Shown here in pieces: positions 1-11,410 of a DNA stretch of 64,000 nucleotides. Below the pieces are notes generated by a model. It saw only the letters and a list, made by a program, of their open reading frames with translations. It did no database searches and was not told the origin of the DNA. Every line of letters starts with the position of its first letter. Position 1 is the stretch's first letter. The stretch covers positions 62,264,001 to 62,328,000 of the forward strand of contig NC_134137.1 in NCBI RefSeq assembly GCF_033958435.1, read 5' to 3'. The position numbers were made by a program, and so were the translations under genes. This stretch comes from Carettochelys insculpta. Lineage: Eukaryota; Chordata; Testudines; Carettochelyidae.

Positions 1-308
1 AGTCATGCACGAGCCATCTGTGAGTTAGCAATTCCAAGGTTCAACGCCATGTTACCACAGTACATGGACTGCGGGTATGCCTACACTGCAATTAAAACCC
101 TGCGAGTAGTTCCCCATGCCAGCTGACTCAGGTTATCTGCAGTGTACATGCTTGGGGTAGAGTCTAGGCTTTAAGACCCAAGCAGAGGGTGAGTCCCAGA
201 GCCCATACTCCAGCCAGAGCCGGACCATCTACACTACAATTCAACATTATCTTAGCCAGAGTCAAACAGCACAAAGGTGTCTAACTGTAGTTGTAAATAT
301 ATCACAAG
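1..308. other. SETDB2 intron, nothing recognised
   Basis: No exon, splice-flanked open frame or familiar repeat was recognised here. It lies downstream of the 687-806 exon in the SETDB2 transcript, so it should be intron leading to the unseen SET-domain exons. Confidence 0.5.
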
Positions 309-482
309 TGGGGAGCGTGCCTTATGGACACAGCATTGGACTGGAACTCAAAAGACACAGGCTCCGTTCCTAGCACCAACACTGGCCTACTGGTGATGTT
401 GGACAAATCGCTTTGTCTGTGCCTCAGTTTCTCTATCTGTAAGGAGACAATGATCTCCTCTGTAAAGTACTTTGAGAGCTGC
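309..482 (+). repeat. MIR-like SINE
   Basis: The order of blocks is that of an old amniote MIR-type SINE: an 'attggactggaactcaaaag' block, then 'tgcctcagtttctctatctg', then 'gtaaagtactttgagagct'. The copy is diverged and intronic. Identification is by recall of the family, not by a search. Confidence 0.7.
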
Positions 483-686
483 CATCCTAATCATTCAAGT
501 TTAATTAAATATAAAAGAAGTTCCTGTAGTACAAAACCATGCCGTGGCTTTCAAAACAAAAATACTTTTGCCATTCAATACAATCACTGTAATCCATACG
601 CCCACACTCCCCTAACTGTTTAAGAGTGGCCTGAATGCCATAACTGTATGTGAATAAAACACCAATGTCAATTCCAGGTGCCTTAC

Positions 687-806
687 CCGCTGGGGACAGG
701 TCCGTCCAGTCTTTTATACCTATAACCATAAGGTGTTCTGTTACTTGGTGAGGCAGAATTTTCACTGCAGCCATTTGCAGTCAGTTGTAGGCATGCACAT
801 TTTGAC
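687..806 (-). CDS. SETDB2: SETDB2 exon, second part of pre-SET domain
   Basis: Internal coding exon of 120 bp. It begins after acceptor 'ttctag' and ends at donor GG|gtaagg (the donor reads as 'ac' at 685-686 on the plus strand). Entry phase needs one base, which completes the AG left by the 1543-2109 exon. The translation opens SKCACLQLTA, close to human SETDB2 TKCACLQLTA, and closes GYRYKRL near human GYKYKRL. The CxC pair supplies zinc-binding cysteines of the pre-SET domain, which sits before the catalytic SET domain. The next exon, expected to begin with an IYEC-type motif, is not in the window. Identity rests on protein similarity plus matching splice phases. Confidence 0.9.
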
Positions 807-1542
807 CTAGAAGGGCAACAGTAAAACGTCATGTGAAAATAAGCATGTAATTAAAGGGATAAATCCAACTGTAAATCAAGTGAATTCAAAACCTATGCTT
901 TTTACAACTGGTTTCAGCCCCTGCCCCCAATTTTTTGGTCTACAGTCACATTTTCCTACTTCTTTAAGAATTTTTCTTTTGTCTGTACTCTGTTGAAGGC
1001 CCAAACAACAGGAACAGGGGGACTAGTTACACCAGGGGACACGGCAAAAAACTTACTGTGCACAAAATACTAGTAAATAAAGAAACTGAACAAAATCTAT
1101 ACTATCGCGGCAGCCCTGCCTGCCAGTGCTTCGCCATGCCCCTCCCTCCATCAGATAATGACTAGAGTTCACAATGCAGATTGTGGATCAACAGAAGATG
1201 ACACTGACCCTTTCGTTGTCTTACATTGTTATAGCTCCAAAGACTTGTTGTGAATGCCTTGGCCTGGCTCTGAACCCGCTCCCTACATAACTGGAGAGTC
1301 TCAGTCCCCTGAGGAAATAGTCTGCTAGGGAATGGAAGAAACAAGCAATGGATCTGCTGCTCCCTACTCTTCTGGCACACAGAGCTGGAGCTTTTAATAT
1401 GGACCAGATTTTGCTACCCTTTGTATTATCAGACAAAAGTATTATATTCCTACACGCACAAAATAAGTGTGACAGTTTCCTTTTATGTTATTTAGGGCAC
1501 CTCTATGACAGGGCTTTAGTTAGGTCAACTTTTTCTATTTAC
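807..1542. other. SETDB2 intron
   Basis: Short intron between the two pre-SET exons. Minus-strand open frames at 1162-1436 look like chance frames: they lack splice context and resemble no part of SETDB2. No repeat was recognised. Confidence 0.7.
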
Positions 1543-2109
1543 CTATCTGTGCAGCCATCGGTACAATCGCATGAGTCGAGAAACATGCTAGAGAAGTTGT
1601 TCAGAAAGTACCCACGTGGCCACGTGGCCTTCCTATACTTAAAATAGGGTAATCTTGCGTGGTTGGCTTCATTACAGAAGGAAACTGGCACAGACTCAGC
1701 TCCATTGCTGATATCAAAATCAAACACAAGTGCTTCTCGGTTCAGAGTGTTTCTGCACAGCTGTACGTATGTGTTGAAAGAAAAGTGATCGACAAATAAG
1801 AAGTTGCATTCTGTTTGACACAGGTAATGCTGCACATCTTGATAGTTTCTCAGAGTCCTCCCACAGGGGGCCTTATAATTCACATCAAGTGACTTTGAAA
1901 ACGAGTCTGCTTTGGCATGTCGCCTCTGGAAATGACAAAGGATTGGTATTTTAAGGGGGTTCTCCCCCTTGAATGAGGTCAGTGGTCTGCTGGCAAGACA
2001 CAGATTAGAGCAGTCATGATTCTGGTAACATAACTTTAATGGCAATTCCCTTGTTTCACTACATGAGTCTTCGTTCCCCAAGTGTGATTTTTCTTTCACC
2101 TCCATTCTC
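1543..2109 (-). CDS. SETDB2: SETDB2 exon, methyl-CpG-binding (MBD) domain and start of pre-SET
   Basis: Coding exon of 567 bp on the minus strand. SETDB2 is a nuclear enzyme of the SETDB group that places H3K9 methylation and silences chromatin. The acceptor is 'attcttaacag' and the donor AG|gtaaat; entry takes one base and exit leaves two, matching the next exon at 687-806. Landmarks in order: YQNHDCSN (human YQSHDCSG), GENPLKIPI, CHFQRRHAK at the MBD start, CGRTLRNYQDV, ECNFLFVDHFSFNTYVQL, DISNGAESVPVSFCNE, then FSSMFLDSCDCTDGC, where the CDC and C residues begin the zinc-binding pre-SET. An open frame extends upstream to 2180, but that part is intronic because the acceptor lies at 2110-2111. 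SETDB1 is unlikely: the FSFNTYVQL and CHFQRRHAK wording is that of SETDB2. Confidence 0.95.
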
Positions 2110-2295
2110 CTGTTAAGAATCACAACACATATTTGAACCGTGGCTGGCACTACCAATAAAAGATGCAGTTTTTTAATCATTCAGTATTCTTCACAAGGTA
2201 GAGAAAACCACCCTCAGTCACAATCGTGAGGTCCAGGATTTCAATGGATCATTATTTGTATTAAGCTAATGCCATGAGGCTTCACTGGCAATCAT

Positions 2296-3155
2296 GGTTT
2301 CTTTGTGCTCAGCACTGTATAAGCCATCTGTTATACCGTACTTCTGTCACAAAGAGCTTATGCTCTATGATCAGGGGTTGGCAATGTTTTGGCCCAAGGG
2401 TCACACATACGGAAGCGATATGGAGGATCATGAATGCTCATGAAATTGGGGTTTGCGTGCAGGAGAGGATGCGGGCTATGGCTTGGGAGCGTGGGCTCTG
2501 GGATGGAGCCAGAAATGAAGATTTCAGGGAGTGGGAGGGACCTCTGGGCTGGGACAGGAGCTTGGGGTGCAGGAGCAGGCTCTGGGCTGAGACTGAAGGC
2601 TTTGGAGGACAGGAGGTTGGGGCACAGGGGTGCAGGCTCTAGGCTGCGCTTATCTCCTCAAACAGCTCCCAGAAGAAGCAGCAGCAGCAGCAGCAGCATG
2701 TGACCCTTCTGGTCAGCTTGAGGAAGCCAGGCAGCCCTGTGTGCTGTTCCCCTCCACCCAGGGCAGCACCCCTGCAGCTCTCATTGGCTGAGAACCATGG
2801 CCAATTGGAGCTGTAAGGATGGTGCTAGGGGCACGAACAGTGCACGGAGCCCCCAGCTACCTCTACGCATAGGAGCTGGCCAGAAAGGGGACATGCCACT
2901 GCTTCGGGGAGCCATGTAGAATAAGGCAAACCACAGACTTCACTCCCCAGTGGTTGCTCAAGGGCCAAATTAAAACAGGTGACAGGCCATACACAGCTCA
3001 CAGGCTGTAGTTTGCCCCATTCTGCCCTAAACAGACAGCAAAGACAAAGGAAATAATATACAGCCCATTTTCCAGTACAGCAGCTGAATAATGTAGAGCT
3101 AGGAACTGAAATCAAATTTCTTGAGTCCCAGACCAGCACCTTAATCGTATAAGGC
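2296..3155 (+). repeat. MIR-like SINE split by a hAT element
   Basis: Left piece (2296-2371) has 'cagcactgtataag' and 'aaagagcttatgctct'. Right piece (3019-3155) has 'acagacagcaaagacaaagg', 'aggaactgaaatcaa' and 'gagtcccagaccagcacctt'. These are consecutive blocks of an amniote MIR-type SINE, interrupted by the element at 2372-3018. Confidence 0.55.
2372..3018. mobile_element. Non-autonomous hAT-type DNA transposon
   Basis: The left end reads 'caggggttggcaatgttttg' and the right end 'gctgtagtttgcccca', a degraded inverted pair of the CAGGGGTYGGCAA type common in amniote hAT elements. There is no transposase frame. The body is G-rich on the plus strand and contains a (CAG)n run at 2679-2696. 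Frames through it are not genes. Confidence 0.55.
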
Positions 3156-4073
3156 TTTATCTGTACACTTTCATACACAGCAAAAGTTTAATCACACTAT
3201 CCTCTCTCTAGCTACAAGCAAACACATACCCTCAGGCTGTAACTTGGAGAGCGTTCAAATCTTCCACACAGTTGAGGTTATAAACTGCAAGGCTTAGGCC
3301 ATAACCATGATTCAAAATTGCATTTAAGTGGTTAATTTCATAGTGTTAGCTCCAAATTCTCTTGTGCAAGACAAAGAATATTTAAAAGAATGGGCTACAG
3401 TAAACTGGAATTAAAATGTATCATGTATACTCACAAAGAAAAACCTGTTGTACTTTCATCTGCTATAGAACGCTGTAATCTAGGTTTGAGTCTCTGCTTC
3501 CCGCCTTCAGTAGTCAAATTGTTTACTTTAAAAATTAAAATACAAAGACTTTGACAATCCACATTACATTTGTACAATTAATCTTACAACTTACCACATT
3601 ATCAGATATCGAAATACATTAAAGATCATTTTGACCTATTCTAGCCAAAAAGAAAGAAAAAAAAAAGTGTGCTAAAGAAACAGTTTTATAAAACAAATGC
3701 AATGGAGAATGTGGAAAAAAATCTTACTAAGCAGAGAATCCACTGTAAAACAGATTTCAGAGTGCTTCCTACATGAACTATTTTGATAAATTTGCAGAGG
3801 AATGGGCCACCACCATTTAATCTTCCCCCTCCTCCACAACAAGGAACAGAATGCAGAGCTGAATTTGCCTGAAATCTTATAAGTTTCATCAAGCTGCAAC
3901 CTTCGAAGTTCATACAAATATTATACATTAAATAGAGAGTGAGAGCACACGAAAAGTGATATCTGTTTATCAAAAAGCAGACATAAAATATAGCCCAGTA
4001 TGCATAGTTTGAGCCACACTGTGTATTGACTTGCATATTATCCACCCACATTATAGTGTGTAGAGTTTTACAG

Positions 4074-4719
4074 CAGTGTTTCTCAAACTTTTTGACACCA
4101 TGGAACATCAAACAATAATATTTTTTACGTGGAACACCTATGAAAATGTTCTTTAAAAAAATGTTGTTAAACCAAAAGAACCCAAACAGCAACATATACA
4201 GCAAAACCAAAATGAAGTAATTTAATCAGGTATCATACAATGTTAGTATGTCACTGCTATCTAGTTTGAATTATGGAAGAGATGTACCAGGGATCAACAA
4301 CTCCTGGCATGACTGCCAAGAGTGGCACACAAGCCAATTTTCATTGGCACGTGAAGTGAGACCTCAGCTCCACCCTACCTCTCTTCCCCCATGCAGCAAG
4401 GAGCTAGCTCAAAGCCATGTCATCTGTGGATTAAGAAAAGACCAGCTAATGCTACCAACCACCACCTAAATTAGGATGCAGAGCTTTACTGCTTATTTAT
4501 TAATGAAGCAGTTAGAGGTAGGACTATTACTGACTTTAAAAAGTATCACTGGCTCTCAGACTGTATATAGAGGTCAAAAGTAAAATTTCGGCATTCCACC
4601 TCAGAAAGGCTGCTGACCCCGACGTATACCATCAGGGTATTTTTCCAAATATAAGTGGAACGCTTGTGAGTTGTTCATGGCACACCTATGTTTCGTGGAA
4701 CATAGTTTAAGAAACACGG
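4074..4719. mobile_element. Non-autonomous hAT transposon with 8-bp target duplication
   Basis: The left end 'cagtgtttctcaaac' and right end 'gtttaagaaacacgg' are inverted repeats. Flanks carry a perfect 8-bp duplication 'ttttacag' at 4066-4073 and 4720-4727, the hAT hallmark. 'catggaacatcaaac' and 'ggcacacctatg' blocks repeat inside in opposite orientation. A second element sits inside at 4288-4620. Confidence 0.85.
4288..4620. mobile_element. Second hAT-like element nested in the first
   Basis: The left end 'cagggatcaacaactcc' faces the right end 'aaaggctgctgacccc', matching the CAGGGGTCAGCAGCC-type termini of another amniote hAT family. It lies within 4074-4719, so it inserted later. The flanking 8-mers are similar but not identical, so the duplication is not secure. 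Confidence 0.5.
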
Positions 4720-5409
4720 TTTTACAGGGTGCAAGTCAGCACATAGCTTGGCTCTTTATTTTTAAGTGGGAAAACTGACTGTCCCATCTCAGTATATGTT
4801 TATTGAAATATTCTACACAGCATTAATTCACGTAAATGAGCTGGATTTATTACCCCCTCTACCATGTGATACAATACTATACTTTAAATAGAATTAACTA
4901 ATGACAGATGAAAAGTATAAAGAAATAAACCATCTTAAAAATTTATTCAAAGGGAAAAATAATGTCTCTTAATACGCAGTAATTGTAAGTCCTGAATTGC
5001 TCTCAATTAATACTATAATTTAAGCCCTAAAATCCCATGTCATTGATATAATCAACACTCAGAATAGGACTGGTCAACTAGTGCTTCCTCCTCAAAGGCA
5101 AATCTCATCATCTTCCATGAGACCTTACCAAAATTGTAAAGTATGGGGTAGAGGGTGGGACCGAGGAGAAATATGATGTTTATAATTCCTATTTGATAAA
5201 TTGCAGGTGTCAGCAGGTTGCAGAAAGGAAGAGAGGAGATTCATCACTTCTACGGGGATTTAAATTAACTGGTTCACATTTTGAAACACAAATGACTATC
5301 TATAATCCAAGAGACATTATCCCTAGATCATTAGACTAAAGAAAATTCACATTTTGGACCTAAAACAGGTGAAGTGCATTCTTTTAATTTCAGTATTAAT
5401 ACAAGACCA

Positions 5410-5690
5410 GGGTTACGTCTAGGCTAGCACTTATATCAGTAAAACTTTTGTTGGTCAGAGGACCAACAAAAAACCTCTGACTGACAAAAGTTTCACCCCA
5501 AAAGCACTAGTGTGGACAACACTTTGTAGGCATCAGATGCTCTCTCACAGATAAAGACACCACTCCTCACTGGGGATAGGTTCAATGGGAAACTTCTTTC
5601 CCATTGGCATAGAGTGGCTTCCCGGGAGAGCTTACAGAGAAGCAGCTGCAACAATCCAGCTGCACTGCTGTAAAACCTGAAGATCAGACA
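5410..5690. mobile_element. Palindromic MITE copy
   Basis: The segment 'acttttgttggtcagag' (about 5444-5460) is mirrored by 'ctctgactgacaaaagt' shortly after, and 'gtctaggctagcac' by 'gcactagtgtggac'. This is the diverged form of the 'gtctacactag' family seen at 61651 and 63903. The 81-aa minus-strand frame here is a by-product. Confidence 0.55.
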
Positions 5691-6261
5691 TAGCCCAAGA
5701 TTTGATTCTTTTTGCAGTTTAACACCAAGATCCTGCAACCCTCATTTAACATCAGTGGGCAAGTAGAATCATGCTTCTCAGTGCATTAGTGTCTGCAGCA
5801 AGTTCTTCCCTCTTCCTCCCCCTCTCTTTCAGACATTGCTAACATCATAAGCTACAAAGAAAGTCACTTCCTCTATGAATTCCCTGCCTCACTTCCAAAA
5901 CCCTTTGTATACTTCTGAAAGAAATAAGCCCCTCACATCTATCCCATAGGTTTTAATGCCTGACCAGAAAATACATCAAGATTTCAACTCTTATTTTTCT
6001 CCTCAGCTGCTGCACCAGAAAACATGATTCTCATTTAAGGCATCGCATTTTTACTTGCAGGGAACTGTACCTACATACTATGATTGTGAAAACCTAGAAA
6101 ACAATATAGAGCCTAATCAGAGTAATGCTACAGTTAGTCTACATGCAACAGCAGTAAGCTTTTCAGGCCAATTTTATTTAACTTTGTGCTCCAGATGATA
6201 AAAATTGAGACAATAAAATACTGGAGAGCGTAGAATAAACGGAGCTGAGATGCACACATAC

Positions 6262-6327
6262 CATTTGTCAGTGCTAAGAGATTGCTTACATCACCTCTGT
6301 TGACCAGCATCAAAGCTTGGAAGCATT
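6262..6327 (-). CDS. SETDB2: SETDB2 short exon, N-terminal region
   Basis: A 66-bp exon too short for a standard frame search. The acceptor is 'gttttgtaaacag' and the donor ATG|gtatgtg. It enters with two bases and exits with one, exactly continuing the exon at 8856-8978, which leaves a G. The joined residues read ECFQALMLVN, matching human EYIQAMILVN at the same place after the KIKDGSATN block. The tail residues RGDVSNLLALTN are not conserved with human. It is downstream of the predicted coiled N-terminal segment and ahead of the linker to the MBD. Confidence 0.88.
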
Positions 6328-7178
6328 CTGTTTACAAAACAAAAACGGATATATTGTTTCTAAACAACAATATGAATTAAAAGGAATGATGGACAAATAA
6401 GACATCCAGACCATAGGCCACCCACAGTAACATCTGTTCCTGCTACACTAGAGCCTACGCACACCACCACCTCCCCTGATAGAAGCCTACATTTGTAATA
6501 ACAACATTACAGCTGTAACTCAGACCTGACAATTTTGTGGACTTTGGCAGATTGTTGGAGGTTCTTTTCTGATTGGCATTGCAGAGGTCTACAACCCCAT
6601 AATACATTTTAGTATAGTTTAATGTTTTCATTCTCTCACATAGCTAACCATCTTCTTGCTGAGAAGGGCCGTACGCTGTTTCCATCAAAGCCAATTAACA
6701 CCAGTCTCAGATTTGCTGGAATGTTTAATAAAGAGCAAGGAGAGTGCAAAGGAGCAAGAGAGAAAGTGTCTTGAACCCCAGACCACTATGTAGTAATTTA
6801 CTGTACTACTACAAAAGCAGCAGCAGTTAAATAGCAGGGTCTTTATAGACTGGCAGGTGTGAGAGTTACAGTCTTCATCTCACATTTTCATTACATCTGC
6901 AGAGGGATTTAAGTTTATTCGTACAATATCGTGCTGCTGTAATGTTGCATCACAACGCCAAGACTGAAGGCTTGTATGCACAAAACTTCTATACTTTAAT
7001 GATTCTAGTATAATTTAAGCAGAACGGCCCTCCTGGCATGGAATGCTGTCATTATACCAGCACGAACATGCTTTTAGTTTTGCTTCTTTCATCTGAGAAG
7101 GGGAATAAACTATAGTAAGTAGCACAGCTGCTATCCAAACCCTGGGTTGGACTGCAAAAAAAAAACAAACTTATATTA

Positions 7179-7502
7179 CAGGTTGCACCTCTCTAGTCCA
7201 GCACTCTTGGAACTTGGCTGGTGCCGAATGGAGAGAAGTTGACGGACCAGAGGAGTTCAATATTGTCAAACACATTACCAACACTTCCACTGCTTACTGG
7301 CCTCTTAGCTGTAATTTACTGTTAAATATCTGATAAGTAACAGCACAGAACACTGAGAGCCAGGACTGGTGGCTGTAAACGAATTTTTTGGGACCACAGG
7401 AAACTTGGCCAGACCCATGATAAGTGATTGTCTGGCTAACTAAAATCACGAGGGATTATGGACATTGTTGGATGAGAGCATGCTGGATTAGAGAGGTTCA
7501 AT
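7179..7502. mobile_element. Short TIR element, pogo/Tigger-like
   Basis: The left end 'caggttgcacctctctagtc' is the inverse of the right end 'gattagagaggttcaa'. 'ta' dinucleotides flank both ends, as in Tc1/mariner-pogo elements. It is about 325 bp with no transposase. The superfamily is inferred from the ends only. Confidence 0.6.
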
Positions 7503-8589
7503 ATGTACCAACCAAAATGGCTAAACTGGGACAAAATGTGCACAGAGCAGCCCTAATGAATCTCTGAAGACCTGCACCAAAATTAGTTTCACCTCTTAAT
7601 ACCATCAAAAGGATCTTATAATTGATTCCCTAAGCCCTTCAATTTTAAAAAGTTTGTCCTAGTGAAATCCAAAGTTACAATGGAGTCTCTAACGTTAACA
7701 CAGACTCTCAAGAGATCACAATTACAATGTGAACTAACTCAACAGGGGAGTTCAGCTTCTAGAGCAAAACATGCCGCAGAACAATGAACAAGCAAAGCTC
7801 CATTGTTTTGTCTAGAGCACCAACATCTTAGCTCTGTAAACAAAAAGCTATACTGAGGATTAGCTGCTGGAAAAAATTAAACTAATAAAGGAGGTTTTCA
7901 AAGGAGCTTCTCAAAAGGTATAGCAATCAAACTGATGTTTGGAGGCAATGAGGAATTTTTTTTGGTAATCATGCCTCCTTTCCCATTTACTCCATCTCGG
8001 ATTTAGGTTTGGGGCTCCCCACCTAATGGGATGCTGTTATACTCAAGCTACAGCTACATTGGAACACAGACTCAAAGTACTGGATTGTGTACGTGGCTCC
8101 CCACACCACAACAAATGTCCATAAAATGTTGTGCTAGAGACGGGGGAAACCCAATGTTCATGTATACATCCACACCACTGCTGCTTTTAGGCAAAGTTAG
8201 CACTACCAGTTTAGGGGAAGCACTGTGCACATAAAAGAGACACTCTAGGAACTAATTTGCTGCTGATACCACCTCTGCCCTTCACATGCTTACAAGTGGC
8301 ATCTTGTGACCATGTTGCCCCCTCACTATTATTTCTGCTGAACCGGGTGGAGAACAGAGCAATGGAATGGTGATCTGGATCTCCTCCTACTCCTTTTGTG
8401 AGACAAACGTTTATGTAGTGGAGTAGGTGATCGGTGAAGTGCTCAGTGGAATTTGAGCATAACTTTGACGTGTTGAAAATGGCTGACCTTGAGGTTCAAT
8501 GACCTTGAGATTCCCAAGCTCCTCAGGTGTATTAGCTTACTCACCTTCTCCTCATCCTCAGACTTGTGTTTTTAGGTTTTAGATGTGGA

Positions 8590-8740
8590 CGGTTGGGGGT
8601 CATGGACATGTACAGGTGCTAGTGCAGAAGTAACCATTGGCTGTAAGCTCTCTGGGGCAAGGATTGACCTCCCCCGCCATATGCTTGCATAGCACCTAGC
8701 ACAACAGGGGTCTTGGTCGCTATGATAATATAAATCAGTA
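8590..8740 (+). repeat. Old amniote SINE/LINE 3' fragment
   Basis: It contains 'tgtaagctctctggggcaag', 'catagcacctagcacaa' and 'ggggtcttggtcgctatga'. These blocks recur throughout amniote genomes as an ancient MIR/L2-type tail. The copy is moderately diverged. Confidence 0.6.
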
Positions 8741-8855
8741 ATATCACCATCCTCAGACACAGTATTTTTTTAAACTTACAGCTAAGGTCTAGCAATATAT
8801 AAAATAGCTTTCAGTTGGATTCTAAGCATGCATAAGTATTGCAAGAGGGTCAAAC

Positions 8856-8978
8856 CATCATTTGTTGCAGTTCCATCCTTGATTTTTTGTTTCAGGGACA
8901 GCAACATGTTTTGTGCCTGCTCAAATATGAAGTCCACAGTCTCATCTTCCATTTGCCTCCAGAACATCTGAGCATCAC
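8856..8978 (-). CDS. SETDB2: SETDB2 exon, conserved N-terminal block
   Basis: A 123-bp exon with acceptor 'gtgtatttcag' and donor GATG|gtttga. It enters with two bases that complete the C left by the start-codon exon at 21790-21805. The translation has DAQMFW (human DAKTFW), VDFIFEQAQN (human VDFIFEQVQN) and SLKQKIKDGTATN (human SLKQKIKDGSATN). This N-terminal block is specific to SETDB2. The donor is weak (GTTTGA), but it is fixed by the phase and similarity of the next exon. Confidence 0.93.
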
Positions 8979-9324
8979 CTGAAATACACATTTCCATTTA
9001 CAACAAGAGTATGCAGTTTCTAATGACCAGAGTTTTAAAAGCATGTAGGTGCCTAGATATGCAGACAGGGGCTCCTGGGCAATTTTTAAAATTCCAATAA
9101 ACCACTCTGTTTTTAGCTACCTAAATACCTTTACAAATTTGGCCTTAAATCTAAACTAAAAGTGAAAGGGTAGTCAACTGAGGTGCTTGAGGAGTCTTCT
9201 GGAGACTCAAAACTGTCCTTTGTTAAAATATTCTGGTACTATCAAAGAGGAAGGAAATTTAACATCTCCTTGCCTCTAACAGATATCACCCTCTCCCTGC
9301 ACACTGTTAAGTTATTCCTACTAG

Positions 9325-9402
9325 AGATGTCAAACAATCCTGTAGCACCTTTAAGATTATTTTTTAGGGAATGAGCTTTCATGGGTAAGACTCTGAGACT
9401 AC
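9325..9402 (+). repeat. PLE terminal fragment
   Basis: 'aatcctgtagcacctttaag', then 'gagctttcatgggtaagact', matches the terminal block of the PLE family at 61950-63696 and the hairpin at 16429. Only the end block survives. Confidence 0.55.
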
Positions 9403-9670
9403 TAGAGATATACTATCACTGAAGTTTATAAAAATAACACACTCTTTTTTGGTTAACTGGATACCATAGGGTTTTTTTTTTTTAAACTAAGTCTCTACAA
9501 AATTTTTGTACCCCACAAAATTAATAAAAGTTTCCCATCCCAGAAACACACTTATAGTCAGCAGAAAAAAGTATAAACATTGTGAGGTAAATGCACCTTT
9601 ACATGTTTGTTTTCAAAGTGGCGTTAGTTTTATTAACTTTTCCTGTGCCCAGAAGTATACTGCCTTCCTT

Positions 9671-10470
9671 GGGTACAAGAATGGCCACACTAAGCCAGAT
9701 AAAGCGTCCATCTAGCCCAGTATCCTGTCTTCCAACAGTGGCCAATGTCATGTGCTTCACAGGGAATTAATAGAACAGGTAATCAAGTGACCCATACCAA
9801 CACCCATTCGCAGCTTGTGGCAAACACAGGGAGAGGACAGGATCCCTGCTGAGTCGGGATAACAGCCATGGGCGTACCTATCTTCCATTAACTTATCCAG
9901 TTTTTTTGGTACGCAGTTAAACTCCTGGGTTTCACAATCTGGCAAAAAGTTCCTCAGGTTAACAGTGTGTTGTCTGAAGAAATACAAAACTTTTTACTTT
10001 AATTTGGTGAACCCCAAGTTTGCGTTCTAACTAGATAACTCTCCCTTACTTTCACATCTGTGATGACCGTACAGCCCTCTATCCCATCTCACTCAGCTGC
10101 CTCTTTTCTGAGCTGAAAAGTCAGCCTTATTCTCTCCTCATATGGAAATTGTTCCATACACCTAATCGTTTTTTCTCCCTTTCCTATACCTTTCCCAATT
10201 TCAATATATCTTGACACGGGGCACCGACATCTGCACACAGTATTCAAACTGTAAGTGCATGTGGATTCATACAGAGGCAATATAATATGTGTCTTATTAT
10301 GTATCTTTTTCTTAAGGAGGAGTCCAAACACTTAGTTTTTTCACTGCTACTGCACACTGGTTGTTTTCCCGAGAACAATCCACAACTCCAAGATCTCTTT
10401 CTTAAAGTGGAAAGAAGTAATTTAGAACCCATTATTTTATATGCATAAATAAGCATATATATAGAGAAAG
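9671..10470 (-). mobile_element. 5'-truncated CR1 LINE, reverse orientation
   Basis: Read on the minus strand this is the last 0.8 kb of a CR1. The plus strand shows 'tctagcccagtatcctgtct' near 9712, 'ctcctcatatggaaattgtt' near 10135, and 'caagatctctttctt' near 10390, all reverse complements of CR1 3' sequence also seen at 20.3 and 50.4 kb. It is strongly diverged and lacks most of ORF2. Confidence 0.85.
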
Positions 10471-11410
10471 AAGACAAAATATATGTAAGGTATTAAAAAG
10501 CCAATTAATAAGAGTCCTTAGTCCCACACTCCTCTCTTGCAAAGCACGAATCTGCAGCCTACAGACTAAATGCGGAACCCTTTTTTGGAATGCTTACTGC
10601 TTCCAATATTTTAACTGGACAGGCCTCCAATAGAAAGTATATTGCTGCAACAAGTCACAAAAATCAGTCATGACAAATAAATGTTTTACTAGTTTTGAGA
10701 TTAAGGATATTTACCCATGAAATAATCCAGGAAGCTCTACATCTGGTTTGTTAATTAATTTCTAAATAACTATCATATTTAGACAGGAATCTTTATGTTC
10801 TGGTCTTAGACTGCTAATCTGGATGAACAAATATGCTCAGACATAAAATGACTATGCATAGTATCTACCAAGAAGTCACAGGATAACATGCATGGGTACT
10901 TGTAAGGACATGAAACAAATATGCCCAGCTAGCATAGTTTCCTTAGGCACAACTGTTGAATAATGTGAGGGGAGCTGGTTTATGGAGACAGGGAAAGGGG
11001 AAAACAAAGTTCTGTTTGAGCACAAGATCACCAGCCATATGAGTGACAGCAATGGGCTTGCCTTAATATTAAGAGGTAAGATCCAAAAAGAGCTTCTTTT
11101 CTGTTAAAGCTGATTGGATAGGGAGGACACTTGCCAACTGACACAAGTACTCATTAACCCTGGTATTCCAAGAAATAAACAAACACAAGGAAAAGCAATG
11201 TCCACCCTCTGACAGCACCAACTGATCAGGCAGAATCTCACGTCAGTGTTCTAGCAGACAATTCTGTGAGACATTCCTGCACTAATCAAGATGCTTGAGG
11301 GATTTTTGTTTTAAAAAAATTGGAAAAGGGTGTTTTTTTTTCTTTAAGTTACAGTAATATCTAATTCCATAGCAGGTTTCCCCACAGCAAGATTACTACC
11401 TTGTACTGTT

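Larger units (their letters stand above)
2110..6261. other. SETDB2 intron(s); one coding exon should lie here
   Basis: The exon at 6262-6327 leaves one base and the exon at 1543-2109 needs one base, so the two cannot be joined in frame. At least one exon that enters with two bases and leaves two must lie between. In human this segment encodes a poorly conserved linker before the MBD. I could not identify it with confidence. Recognised repeats in the interval are listed separately; 3156-4073, 4728-5409 and 5691-6261 otherwise show nothing familiar. Confidence 0.6.
6328..8855. other. SETDB2 intron
   Basis: Intron between two N-terminal exons. It contains a TIR element at 7179-7502 and a SINE fragment near 8590-8740. 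The rest shows no recognised feature apart from short A/T runs. Confidence 0.7.

Noticed and set aside
3228..3400. Good minus-strand donor AGG|gtatgtg near 3228 as the missing SETDB2 exon
   Set aside because: The required phase places a TGA stop directly before the donor.
3436..3505. Possible missing SETDB2 exon on the minus strand (donor TTT|gtgagt near 3435; phase could fit)
   Set aside because: The acceptor side lacks a pyrimidine tract, the piece would encode only about 23 residues, and no similarity to the human linker is visible.
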